Below the pieces are notes generated by a model that was given only the letters and a program-made list of their open reading frames with translations, searched no databases and had not been told where the DNA came from. This document shows positions 42,715 through 53,764 of a stretch of DNA of 64,000 nt, in pieces. How positions within the stretch are numbered: the stretch's first letter is position 1; every line of letters starts with the position of its first letter. The stretch is taken from positions 8,410,006 through 8,474,005 of the forward strand of contig OZ024877.1 of NCBI GenBank assembly GCA_964017185.1. The letters run 5' to 3'. This DNA comes from Rugalucina vietnamica. Its lineage: Eukaryota > Mollusca > Bivalvia > Lucinida > Lucinidae. The position numbers were made by a program, and so were the translations under genes.

Positions 42715-44516
42715 TTGAGCAACGTTTGTCTGTTTGTTTGTCTGTTTGTTTGTTCCCCTACTCCTCCCAGGTCCTTGGGCCGATCTTCACCAAACTTGGA
42801 GGGAAGGTGGAGGCCGGCCCCGGATATTAGCTTGAGGGGTTCATTTTTTGAAAGGTCAAGGTCATCGAGGTCAAATGTCAAATTTATGGGTTTTTTTCTG
42901 TTTGTTCCCCTACTTCTCCCAGGTCCTTGGGCCGATCTTCACCAAACTTGGTGGGAAGGTTGAGGGCGGCCCCGGATATTAGCTCGAGGGGTTCATTTTT
43001 AAAGGTCAAGGTCATCGAGGTCAAAGGTCAAATTTCTGTATCTCGGCAGTCCTTGTTCCGATTTGCATGAAACTTGGTGAGTGTATACAGGTTGATCCCT
43101 GATTAAGGTTTATGGGTCCAATTGGGTCAAAGGTCATCGAGGTCAAAGGTCAACTGTATGTTTTTTTTCTGTTGCCCCAGATCCTTTGACCGATCTTCAC
43201 CAAACTTGGAGGGAAGGTGGAGGGCGGTCCCGGATATTAGCTTGAGGGGTTCATTTTTTGAAAGGTCAAGGTCATCGAGGTCAAAGGTCAAATTTATGGG
43301 TATTTTTCTGTTTGTTCCCCTACTTCTCCCAGGTCCTTGGGCCGATCTTCACCAAACTTGGTATACTGAGCCAAACATATAACGCAACACGGTAATGGCA
43401 TGTTTTGCGCACTTTAATGTAAGGTAAGACGTTCTACCCGCCATATGATGGTCAGCAATTACCAATGTATAGATTGGGTACAAAGGTTTTGGTTTTCTGG
43501 GCATGGGTCACTGACCTCGAATCTGATTGGTCAAAACGGTTATTTTGGTGGCATGCGCCCCATGAGAGATTCTGAAGGTCAATTTTTACACAGATTGCTT
43601 CTTTATGGATCACCCAGTGAGAATCGATAAGGTTATTGCAATATGGCTTCCATTTGTACCCAAAATTTCAAATGAAAGTTTGCATCATTGAAAATTGAAC
43701 GTTTACTACTGCGCATTACATTGAACACAATAGAAAATGGAATTAGTGAAAAATTCTAACGGTGAATGTTTTTAACAAAACCTTTGTGAAAACATGTTCA
43801 TTCCTTCATTCAGCATTGTTAGAAAACACAATTGCGTCCAATTGTTGGGTCAGGAACGTCTGTAACAAATGTTAAAATTTGAATAAACTTGAATGGTTGG
43901 GAGTAAAATGAGTCTTCAACTCTGGTTTAAATTGAGCAAAATTGATCTTTCGACAGTAAAATTATTCATTGTCTAAAATAGGGCAGCGGTAACACTGAAA
44001 ACCGACATGAATTTCTAGAGTACGAATACACGTCACATGTCGAATTCTGGTAAATCGCAATGCAGTTCATTTTTTGCCAAGACCCTACCTCTGAATAATG
44101 ATTAATTTCTTGAGACGCACAACAAAGAATGTTACGAATAAAATCTTATGAGATGTGTCGATCGTCTGGCAATCATATTCAGTGGAGGAAAAGTTTATTT
44201 GATACAGTTCTTGTGTATAACAATAAAAATAAACCGCTGTTGCGTTATAAGTTTGGCTCAGTATAGGAAGGTTGAGGGCGGCCCCGGATATTAGCTCGAG
44301 GGGCTCATTTTTAAAGGTCAAGGTCATTAAGGTCAAAGGTCAAATTTCTGTATCTCGGCAGTCCTTCGTCCGATTTGGATGAAACTTGGTGAGTGTATAC
44401 AGGTTGACCCCTGATTAAGATTTATGGGTCCAATTGGGTCAAAGGTCATCGAGGTCAAAGGTCAAATTTTATGGATTTTTTTCTGTTTGTTCCCCTACTT
44501 TTCCCAGGTCCTTCTC
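42715..44516 (+). repeat. AGGTCCTTGGGCCGATCTTC tandem repeat, interrupted
   Basis: Units with CTTGGGCCGATCTTCACC, CCCGGATATTAGCT, AAAGGTCAAGGTCATCGAGG and TTCTGTATCTCGGCAGTCC recur from 42760 to 43361 and again from 44266 to 44516. The array is split by a 900-bp insertion at 43364-44263. No coding capacity; frames over it are repeat translations. Confidence 0.8.
43364..44263. mobile_element. 900-bp TA-flanked inverted-repeat element
   Basis: Ends TACTGAGCCAAAC and its reverse, with further pairing TATAACGCAAC, and TA directly outside both ends (43362-43363, 44264-44265). The tandem-repeat sequence continues across the insertion. The TA target fits the Tc1/mariner type. No transposase is seen. 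Confidence 0.8.
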
Positions 44517-44711
44517 GACGGGTAAAATTTACTAGTTAGTACAAACAGAGATAAAACAAGCTGGAAAACAACCAAAAATAACAAATACATACTGATACAA
44601 AGGAATGCTCGGTTAGCCAAATGAGCAGCTGTTACCTAACAGATTGCAAAACAGCTACCTAAACTGAATAGGTTTAGATAATCGGTGTGAAAGACCAATG
44701 TAAAAGACACT

Positions 44712-44943
44712 CATTACGAAAACTTGCCCATGCAATATATGTGCAATGTACATAGATCTTTAAAGTTGTAAAAAATGAAAAATTTCAGTAGAATATATTT
44801 ACTATTTTTTCTTATTTTTGCTCAAAACATAGATTCTGGGTGCATGTTAGAACTGCCTCAGCGAGAAAAATAGGTATACCCTACCCCAGTTTTTTCTATA
44901 TAAAACCGGGGTTCTACATACATAACACGGAGTTTTCCTGATG
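44712..44943 (+). mobile_element. Hairpin MITE family, degraded copy
   Basis: The left end is CATTACGAAAACTTGCCCATG. The centre is deleted after GTTAGAACTGCCTCAGCGAG, while the ACCCCAGTTTT / TATATAAAACC part and the TTTTCCTGATG end remain. Confidence 0.7.
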
Positions 44944-45287
44944 AAACTAAAAATCACAGAAAACTACAAAAGAAGTATCACCCTTGTCAGGAATGGTCAG
45001 TCATGTGAAAATATTTCAGACTTGTTACTAAACAGAGTTTCTCTTGGGTGCTGGATCATATGCAACAGGATGTATATGCTATTATGTGGGTTCCTGTCCA
45101 CTTGACTGAAAAGATTATAGGATGGCTTTAATTGACATTTTGTCTATAACAATTAGGATGATTTGATATGCTCTGTTTACATCCTGAAGATTTAAACTTC
45201 TTGACATGTGCTTATTGTTGTGTAACTGAATTTGACTGCAGTTTTGTATAGTACAAGTTGAAAATATTTTCTATTTATTCCAAGAAA

Positions 45288-47886
45288 ATGGTACAATCAT
45301 CAGTGGTCGTAATCTATTTCATATCTTTGGCAATAGGAGTGAGGTAGGTGACAATTTTTTATCTTCACTAAAAGAAGCTGGGATACTTATTTTATTAACA
45401 TTTTTATAGCTTCTGAATTTGTCATCTAAACTAAAGAATAAGAAACAAACCTTAAGAATAAGAAACAATAATTTATATCTTTGTGATAGGCTTAAAGTTA
45501 CTGTACTGTAGCAGTTAACATCAAGCATCAGTGTGGTTTCGGCAGTCTTTTTGGACGGATATCATGCACCAGTCAAAAAACTACTGCTACATCTGTATTA
45601 GAATGACAGCTTACAAAAATAATAGATGAAAAATTTGCATATCTTCAGACGAAAACCTTTTGTACTTGGAGTGGTTCTTCAGCTACCATCCTTCACATTG
45701 GAATTCACATTTTCGTATTTCACCTTGCATTATTACATGTTTAAACATTTTGGAGCTGCAATAGAACTTTATGCATTGCTACCCAGCAGTGTATCACACA
45801 TGTATGTGAAAAGTATTTAAATCAAACTACTCATTCCAGCGCTATACTAAAGTGCTATGAATGTAATGGCTGTAACGATCAATTCAACTTGAACGAAGCA
45901 AGACACATGAACTGTTCTGGAAGCTGCGGAAAGACAAAACGGGATGACTGTATGTATAAAATATTTCACATTCATTTATAATAAAATGTAGATATCCCAT
46001 TTCTATCGAGAAAAGAAACAGAATATCAAGGAGGGTTTCAGCATCTTTGGCCCTCATTTCAGAGATAGAATACAGCCTTTCTAATAAAAAAAATGTCTCT
46101 TTAAAATTAACTTAATCATGAAAAATCACAGTACAAATTAATGTAAATCTCTTGACTTTAAAGACAAGGGAAGTACGCTAAAATCCCTCATTATTGACTT
46201 TTTTGTCTTTGGCTCCAAATACAGAAGTTGTTCTTTGTTTTTTGAAGCAAAATCAAGGGGCCAGTTGTTCAAAACTCCATTAGCTTAAGGTCATCGTTAA
46301 CACCTCAACTCGTTAAGTAAATGCCAAATACATTAGCAAATACTGTTGTTGTTTTTTTGTTGTTGATGAAATGTGAAAAATTATGCATTTTTTGTTGATT
46401 CTCACATTTCATCAACAAAAAATAACAGTGTATTTGTAATATTCATGTTTGAAATTTTAACGAATCGTTAACTAACAATGTCGTTAATTTTGAATAACTG
46501 GACCCAGTTGTCTAAGATCAAATCAATAGAGGATATTTACTTTTTTGAGGTGAATACCAAATTTATTTCATCGAGTGAGTTGAAAACATCAAAATTTTCA
46601 CGAGTGCGTAGCACGAGTGAAAATTTAGATGTTTTCAAGTCACGAGATGAAATATATTTGGTATTTACCGATAAAAGGTAAATTTTCTTTTTATTTTATA
46701 CAATATACGGGCATTTTCCTATTCACAAAGCAGGCGGTGAAAATGCAAAAACCAAAAATTTTTGAATACACAAATAATTTTGGTACCACATTGTTCCTAA
46801 CGTTCTAAGAAAATGAATACCCACACTTTATGTTTTCGTTCGTAAATAACGGAGTTATAGGCATTTGAATTTCTGAAGTGAGGCACATTTAATGACGTCA
46901 AGTGAATGGAAACGTCAGAAGTAATCCAAACTCTACAGTGAAAATATCGGCTGATATCAATCACTAGTGAAAATATCAATATCAATTCTGCAGTGAAAAT
47001 ATCACTTTTATCCATTTTTGATATACATTAATTTCACTGCTAAGTATAAAATAAATAGAGGATATTTGCTTTTTTGAGGTGAATACCAAATATATTTCAT
47101 CGAGTGAGTTGAAAACATCAGAATTTTCACGAGTGCGTAGCACAAGTGAAAATTTAGATGTTTTCAACTCACGAGATGAAATATATTTGGTATTCACCGA
47201 AAAAAAAAGCAAATTTTCTTTTTATTTTATACAAAACACGGGCATTTTCAAATTCACAAGGCAGGCGGTGAAAATGCAAAAACCAAAAAATTTTGAAAAC
47301 ACATATAATTTTGGTACCAAATTGTTCCTTACGTTCTAACTAAGAAAATGTATACCAATACTTTATGTTTTCGTTCATAGATAACGGAGTTATAGGCGTT
47401 TGAATTTCTGAAGTGAGACACATTTAATGACGTCAAGTAAATGGAAACGTCAGAAGTAATCCAAAATCTACAGTGAAGATATAGGCTGATATCAGTCACT
47501 AGTGACTTTTGATATCAGTGAGATTTGATATCAGTGAAATTTCATATCAATGAAAATACCTATTTCATCAGGTTTTGATATACCGGTACATTGGTTTTCA
47601 CTGTAAAGTATAAAATAATAATACATATTTAACTGGTAATTTCTGTGTTATTTCAGCTGGCTATGTGAAGAGATTCTGTAACCCAGTTATCGTCTACGAA
47701 CCAAAATGTGAATCCCTAGACTCGGCCACTGATGATGATATCGAAGCCTGTGCTTGTAACACTGACTTGTGTAATACCGCAGCTACGACTGGACCTTCAT
47801 TCACACTACAGATAATATGTTGTTTCGTGTCCTTTTTGTTGTTTTTAAGAACTCATGAAAACCTTTCTCATTTTATCATGACTTAG
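45288..47886 (+). CDS. Ly6/uPAR three-finger protein, cassette 3
   Basis: Three exons: 45288-45343 (signal peptide, SSVVVIYFISLAIGV, donor GTAGGT), 45840-45949 (acceptor CATTCCAG, donor GTATGT) and 47657-47886 (acceptor GTTATTTCAG, stop TAG). The phases equal those of cassette 1 and give 131 residues. The mature part has the ten-Cys Ly6 pattern: CYECNGC, CSGSC, FC, KC, CAC and CNTDLCN. A hydrophobic run (LQIICCFVSFLLFL) near the end suggests a GPI signal, although about a dozen polar residues follow. Closest in the window to cassette 1 (shared KTKRDD at the exon 2 end). Intron 2 carries a MITE and a tandem foldback duplication. Confidence 0.87.
46256..46506. mobile_element. GGGGCCAGTTGTTCAAAA MITE, copy 2
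   Basis: Inverted ends as at 24019. It has an additional internal palindrome (GTTGATGAAATGTGA... and reverse) that the shorter copy lacks. In intron 2 of Ly6 cassette 3. Confidence 0.75.
46525..47617. repeat. Tandem pair of ~0.53-0.56-kb foldback repeats
   Basis: Unit 1 is 46525-47053 and unit 2 is 47054-47617, alike throughout. Each has a strong palindrome (unit 2 about 47079-47199: GGTGAATACCAAATATATTT and its reverse, with an inner TTTTCACGAGTGCGTAGCAC arm). Both lie in intron 2 of Ly6 cassette 3. Frames read from the palindrome are not genes. Confidence 0.8.
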
Positions 47887-48198
47887 CTGATTTTTAAATA
47901 TTTAAGTTCCTACTGATGGTTCAACATGTTTAAATGAAGATCCAACTAGTAGATTAATATCCAATATTGTTAGTTACAAAATGTTTTCTATAGTAAACAT
48001 TGCTGTTTTCAATACTATGTTGTTGTAAATGAAAAATATAATTGATTTATTTTCTACATTTATATAAACTGAATTTGGTTGGTTGATTGGTCTTTAACAT
48101 CCCACAACAGCTAAGGTCAAGGTCATATGGAGACGGGACCTCTGATTAAAATCTCATACCATAGACTGGAAAAGCCCTGGATCAAAACTGCAACCCCT
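47887..48198. other. 3' flank of Ly6 cassette 3
   Basis: AT-rich; no clear AATAAA close to the stop and no other feature recognised. Confidence 0.35.
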
Positions 48199-48441
48199 GG
48201 CCCCGAGGTTACAAAACTTTTTTCAAGCTCAGCTCAGCTGAGCATGAAATTTCAACTGCTCATAAATGCTTAAATAGTCAAAATTAGTGGAAAATTTAGG
48301 TTCATACCTCAAAATCTGGTAATTTATCCTGCTCATAAATGTTAAAATGCCAACAATTGTTGGCATTTTAACATTTATGAGCAGGATAAATTTTAGTCTC
48401 AGCTGAGCTGAGCATGAAAAAAGTTTTATAACCTCGGGGCC
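48199..48441. mobile_element. GGCCCCGAGGTTA inverted-repeat element
   Basis: Ends are inverted repeats of about 27 bp (GGCCCCGAGGTTAxAAAACT and reverse). Nested pairs CAGCTCAGCTGAG and CAACAATTGTTG make the whole element fold back. Confidence 0.78.
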
Positions 48442-48497
48442 TGGAAACTGAATTAGTTCCACTGCAATTAATCATAATACAACTGGCCAAGGATATG

Positions 48498-48685
48498 TGA
48501 GCCATGACACAAGAAAACCGGTCTTCAGGGTTTCCGACCAGGTCTGACAAAAACCAGCCTGTGCAGCCATAGAAGACGGCTAGAAGCTTGAAAATTCCAA
48601 TTTAAAAAGAAGAGGAATTGTACTATTCTTGTAGCGAAAACAAAGGCGCTGATCAGCTTCACAGTTATTCTCATGATGCGGCTCA
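48498..48685 (+). mobile_element. TGAGCC inverted-repeat element, copy 12
   Basis: Type B left half complete; the right half is mostly deleted, keeping only ATGCGGCTCA. Confidence 0.75.
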
Positions 48686-48923
48686 TATGTATCATTAATT
48701 TATGGTACCTCATATAGTTGTGTATGCTGCATATCTGATACAAAGCCAGACTACAATATAGCAAAGCTGACTGGGAAATGTTAAATATTCTATTCTTACC
48801 AACAAATATGTACAGAAACCATCTGCCAATATACTGGAATGTGGAAATGGAGTTAGGGCTCTTAAAGTATCCTTCATACTTAATTCAAGAATATGCAGCC
48901 TTTAATATAAAGGTGTATACGAA

Positions 48924-49141
48924 TGAGCCACGTCATGAAAACCGGATATTTGCCCAAGCAAAAACAAAAGCGCAGATCAACTGTGCAGTAACTGCAGTTT
49001 TTGCTGCATGGATGGTACAATTCGGCTTCTTTCTAAATAAAAAAATTTCAAGCTTCTAACCATTTTCTGTAGCTGCACAGGCCTGTTTGTCTGGGACCTG
49101 GTCAGAAACCACGAAAACTGGTTTTTGTGCATCACAGCTCA
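48924..49141 (-). mobile_element. TGAGCC inverted-repeat element, copy 13
   Basis: Reverse orientation, type B, right end worn to CACAGCTCA. AA flanks both sides. Confidence 0.75.
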
Positions 49142-49253
49142 AATAATACACCACATGTAAAACTTTCCAATTTTAATGCTCAATAAGATCTAACAAAGTA
49201 AGGAGTAAGTTGAGTTTGTGTATAACAGTTATGTCCCACTGACAGCTAGTGTC

Positions 49254-49456
49254 AGACAGGCAAACCAAGGAAATCAAGTAAACCAAGAAAATCATGGGAT
49301 GAAGTGTTGTTGGACGACAAAAAGAAGCTTGGAATGGATACTGCTGATCCGCAAAATCGATCAGAGTGGAGAGGTCGTCTAAGAAGGAGACTTGTCAAAC
49401 AAGTCCAACCCTCAGTAGAGGACAACAGACTATAAAATGGATATGATGATGATGAG
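49254..49456 (+). pseudogene. LINE C-terminal fragment with (ATG)n tail
   Basis: One frame reads KPRKSWDEVLLDDKKKLGM and then DPQNRSEWRGRLRRRL, and stops at TAA (49433-49435). The Trp-Asp-x-Val...Asp-Arg-x-x-Trp-Arg pattern is the usual C-terminus of RTE-like and related LINEs. GGATATGATGATGATGAG follows, a short trinucleotide tail. Strongly 5'-truncated. Confidence 0.65.
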
Positions 49457-49476
49457 TGTCCTATAGAGATAGCATA

Positions 49477-49700
49477 TGAGCCGTCTCGTGGGAAAACCAA
49501 CAATGTGGTTTCCGAACAGGTCCGACACAAACCGGTTTGTACGAGCACAGAAGCAGGCTGGAAGCTTGAAATTTTGGGGTTACGTAGAGGAGGAATTGTA
49601 CTATCCGAGTAGCGAAAACAAAGGCGCTGATCAGCTTCGCGGTTACCGCGAAGCTGATCTATGCCTTTGTTTTCGCATATGCAGATTGTTGGTTTTCCCA
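49477..49700 (+). mobile_element. TGAGCC inverted-repeat element, copy 14
   Basis: Type A; left end and central palindrome complete. The right end is lost after TTGGTTTTCCCA. Confidence 0.78.
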
Positions 49701-49758
49701 TCTCCATTTGCACAGGGTGTTTTACTATTATGCTGATTTTGATTGCATTATTACACTT

Positions 49759-49900
49759 GTGAGGCGGTTTTAACGAGTACCCACAATCCATGTTTTGGAT
49801 CAAGAATAAGAAAACTAGGTATACCCCTGCATATGCCAGTTTTACTATATAAAAGTGGGGTTTAAGGGGGTATACATTTCACTGACATGTTTTCCTGATG
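49759..49900 (+). mobile_element. Hairpin MITE family, right half
   Basis: Starts within the central palindrome (GAGGCGGTTTTAACGAG) and continues to the CTGACATGTTTTCCTGATG end. Confidence 0.7.
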
Positions 49901-50261
49901 TAACCATTAAGCCATCGTGTTCCCTGGGACTTTTTAGAGACACAGCAAGATAATTTTCATACAAAGAATACTATGATCAGTCATTGTTGTATAATGGTCT
50001 TATGCAGTCAGGGAAACTCGTCAAATAAGGCAACTGTTTAGCGTGATCTTGTGGAAAATGACATGATTAAGATCATAGAATTCCACGATCTTGGTATTTT
50101 TCCAACGTTATTGTGACACTGTATAAAGGCAATCAACCCATTATAAAAAGTAAACATAAAAGTTTGAAGTTTAAATAATCTTTAATTCTACCCATGGGTT
50201 TGAAAATCTATCAACGATCTTTTTTATTGCCAACTTTTGAAGAGGTACAGTACCCTGCATT
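49901..50261. other. Unassigned stretch
   Basis: No supported feature. Confidence 0.35.
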
Positions 50262-50400
50262 GTTTTGAAAATTCAGCCATTGTCAGCAATGGATATCTAC
50301 AGTCCTTTACAATACAACAACAACATCGCGGAAAACAGCAATCTTGAAGATCACAGTATTCAACAAGTTTCCCTGACTGTATGGCAATATTTGGCATGTC
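50262..50400 (-). repeat. Dispersed ~130-bp repeat, copy 1
   Basis: The reverse complement matches 63095-63215: CAGGGAAACTTGTTGAATAC, GATTGCTGTTTTCC, GATGTTGTTGTTGTATTGTA and CACTGACAATG-like words in order. Confidence 0.6.
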
Positions 50401-50629
50401 ATATCTCAAAGACGATGGCCAGGTATCATCTCAACACTGTTCTTGGGCCAAGTGGCAGACAGTTCATCAGTTTCTATGCACTCTGTTTCACAGCCTTTGT
50501 CTGTTCACTGCTTCTTGAGGGCTTCTTCAAGACTTTGACACTTATACAGTCTGAAAAAAAATAACATAAATAAGCTTATTAGCTGATCAGATAATGTGCC
50601 ACTTTAGTCTTGGCGATATCCAAAACAAT

Positions 50630-50833
50630 TGAGCCTATGCATGAGAAAACCAACAATTTGGGTTCCGACCAGGTCTAACACAAACCAGCCTGTACACTCA
50701 CAGATGATAGCTAGAAGCTTCAAATTTCGGATGAAGGAAGAAGAGGGATGGTGCTATCTATGTAGCGAGAACAAAGGTGGTGCGCCTTTGTTTTCGCATA
50801 TGCATATTGTTGGTTTTCTTATGCAGCGGCTCA
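50630..50833 (+). mobile_element. TGAGCC inverted-repeat element, copy 15
   Basis: Type A variant beginning TGAGCCTATGCATGAG. The hairpin arms are deleted. AT flanks both sides. Confidence 0.8.
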
Positions 50834-50892
50834 ATTATTTTATAGATATCAATGGAATGATGTCCACAATGACTTTCATACATAACAACAAA

Positions 50893-51129
50893 TGAGCCTT
50901 CGCATGAGAAAAACAACAATTTGGGTTTCTGACTAGGTCTGACACAAACCGGCCTGTACAGTCACAGAAGCAGGCTAGAAGCTTGGAATTTTGGATTGAA
51001 GAAGAGGAGGGATTGTACTATCTGTGTAGCAAAAACAAAGGCGCTGATCAGCTGTGCAGTTACTGCACAGCTGATCTGGGCCTTTGTTTTTGCCTAAGCA
51101 TTTTGTTGGTTTTCTGATGCACAGGCTCA
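50893..51129 (+). mobile_element. TGAGCC inverted-repeat element, copy 16
   Basis: Type A variant TGAGCCTTCGCATGAG. The central palindrome CAGCTGTGCAGTTACTGCAC is a compensated variant of the CTTCGCGG arm. AA flanks both sides. Confidence 0.82.
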
Positions 51130-51887
51130 AATGATTTTTTTTCTGAGAAAATATTGATATACCGAAGTTATAACTGTTTAAAATCTCAATAACATTTTAT
51201 GACTGCTCTTTTTTACTTAGTAAACACTATGTTGAGTAGGAACTTCAATATAATAAGTTATTTAGATACAGTGGTGTTATGGCTAAAAACCCAAATTTGT
51301 TAACAGCTAATTGTAAAATTTCGCGGCAAAATTGTGTGTAAAATAAAAGTCAGCGCGGCGCGGCGAAATTTCGCGGCGGAACACGGCAAAAAAGTATACC
51401 TGTCATTACGCATAAAATTCAATTGACCGGCGTTCCACGGTGTTTCGCGGCGAAAAAGACGACAGTCACATTTTTTTTGTTGTTTAAATATAATTTTAAA
51501 TTGGATGTTTTTATTTCAGTTCTAGTTGTATCAATATTTTGTTTGCGTCACAATTTTGTATAATTATCGTTTTAGTCCCGACAGTCACAACAGTTTTATT
51601 GTTTAAATTTCATTTTAATTTGTATGCATCTAGTATTACTTTTCAAGTCGTATAAATATTTTGTTTTCTTTTCCATTTTGTATAATTATCGTATTTTATT
51701 CGTGTATTAACTAGTTTGAAGTTTCTGAGACCCTGATTATCGGCTTTGTGTTTTTTTTTTCATGCTTCTTTTTCAGATTAATCAGACTTACCCGATAATA
51801 TTAGATCCTGTTATCTAGCTTAATTAACAGAAAAAAGCTCATAGCGACATAAGCAGTTTTCATGGTATGATTGCCCACAGATTTGTT

Positions 51888-52086
51888 TGTTTGTACTGAG
51901 GCTGAACGTCCCAGTCACCAATTTTAGTCATGTCTGGACAGAGCTACCGTTTCCTGGGTATTAAGTAGTACTGTGGGTAGTCAATGTGCCTTGCTCAAGG
52001 ACACAACACGGTGTCTCCAGTGCGGATCGAACTCAGGACCTCTCGATTCGGAGTCTGATGCACTACAACTATGCCACCGCAATCCC
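51888..52086 (-). mobile_element. SINE family 3, copy 3
   Basis: Minus-strand tRNA(Arg)-like head and the same body (TGTTGTGTCCTTGAGCAAG), nested inside the 2.75-kb element. Confidence 0.72.
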
Positions 52087-52583
52087 AACCCACATATTAA
52101 TACAAGTCTTTGGATTCAACATGATGAAGCAATCGGCTTCAACTCTGTTTTGGACATTTAATCGCCTGTGGCTAATGACACTGCTCAAAGCATCAATGAT
52201 TTTCGATTACGTCAAGTGGATTCCGTTTCGTTGAAATCAAATTTTAGTCTAAACGACATTTGGTCGCATACGACCTTCACCGGGTCCATACGATATTCGG
52301 TCGAATACGAGCAATACAGCAACATACATGTACAAAATTGTGTCGAAACTGTCGATTTTTGCTAACCGTTTTGAGTTAAACAGCGTGTTGTGTTCCTTCC
52401 AAAACCCACACGTACGGATGGCTTGGAACACATACATGCATATCAAATGACAAAATCTCATTGTATACATGGCACAATACACTAGAAAAGGGAGGATACT
52501 GTGTTTAAAACAAAGTACTGACGTCAGTATATAAAGTTTTCAGTTTATCTTGGAACACATATATACAGTAAGGGCCGTGTACG

Positions 52584-52728
52584 CACCGTGGCAATATGAG
52601 CGCATGCCGCATTAGATTAATTAGAACAAAGTTGAGCGCAGAAGCCTAGTGGCGAATTAAAGGAATTGACCGGAATCAAAATGTCCTGTGTTCGATTCCT
52701 ATATTCGTTGAGTTTCGTACTTGAGCAA
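52584..52728 (+). repeat. tRNA-like 145-bp repeat, unit 1
   Basis: Shares 145 bp with 52894-53038 with only a few differences. A-box-like GAAGCCTAGTGGCG and B-box GTTCGATTCC (52690-52699). Confidence 0.75.
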
Positions 52729-52893
52729 AACCGGTATACATATATTACCCTGAAAGTGTTGTCACCATGGGACTGTTGACTGTTAAACTGATCTTCGCTA
52801 GTTGTACTTCTACAAGGCAAGTATAATGTATCAATCGATATGATTGCGATTAGTCTTGTGCTGGCATTCATAGAGGGTGATCAGAGTGGTAAC

Positions 52894-53038
52894 CACCGTG
52901 GCAATATGAGCGCATGCCGCATTAGATTAATTAGAACAAAGTTGAGCGCAGAAGCCGAGTGGTGAATTAAAGGAATTGACCGGAATCAAAATGTCCTGTG
53001 TTCGATTCCTATATTCGTTGAGGTTCGTACTTGAGCAA
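52894..53038 (+). repeat. tRNA-like 145-bp repeat, unit 2
   Basis: Second copy of the unit at 52584. A-box-like GAAGCCGAGTGGTG and B-box GTTCGATTCC (53000-53009). It reads as a class II tRNA-derived sequence, too diverged to be a tRNA gene. Confidence 0.75.
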
Positions 53039-53764
53039 GCCCAAATGTCAATATGCCTCAGTCTTTTTGTTTTGTCGTTTTACATGTTGAGCTCAAATTA
53101 AGTTATCGTAGTTCACATCTTAAACGCTATAAAGTGAAGCAATTGAGGAAAATTTACAAAAAAGAAAGCAAGGAATCTAACTGCTTATTTAGCATTACCA
53201 TTTAGACAATGTTTATGCTACAACACAAGGCACAAAGTTAGATGGCCCCTGCCCATTGGGACCTTAAGAAATATATAGGCTGCTTGTGCCTCCAGGCAAA
53301 ATTTATACGCTATCGACAGATCATCTGATTACTGGTTTACCGCTCAGGTCTGTGCCTGCCTAGGAAAAATGTTTTCAAGTAACCATCCATACATATAAAC
53401 AGTAATGGCTTAGAGGGATCGTTATATTTCAAACACTTGTTAGATATCATGACGTCCCATAAAATGGAGGCAGCGTCCTGACATGACCATTGCTGTTGAT
53501 TACGACGTAAAGCATCTATTCAAACAAAAAAAAAACAACAACAAAGTTAGATTCAACGAGCTGGCGCATTACGTTATAAATATTTTCGTCTTTCCGTGAC
53601 CACCTACGTAATACCAATTGAAAGTCGCGTTATGCACGTTTTTCATTTCTATACATGCATAATCATACATATTATTATGTGCACGTAAATAATGATCTAT
53701 ACATGGAAAGATGAATCATAGTGTGGTCATTAAATCAAAAATAAATAATTTTATGTTAACATTT
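53039..53764. other. Unassigned interior of the 2.75-kb element
   Basis: No coding frame or repeat recognised. Confidence 0.35.

Noticed and set aside
46478-47339. Open frames with similar peptides on both strands
   Set aside because: Produced by the long palindromes in the tandem foldback units within a Ly6 intron.
49252-49803. 183-codon minus-strand open frame
   Set aside because: It is the antisense of a LINE fragment joined to a TGAGCC element; no independent evidence of coding.
52584-53038. Resemblance of TTAAAGGAATTGAC to the universal 18S rRNA segment
   Set aside because: Only about 14 bases match and the flanks do not; no rRNA context.
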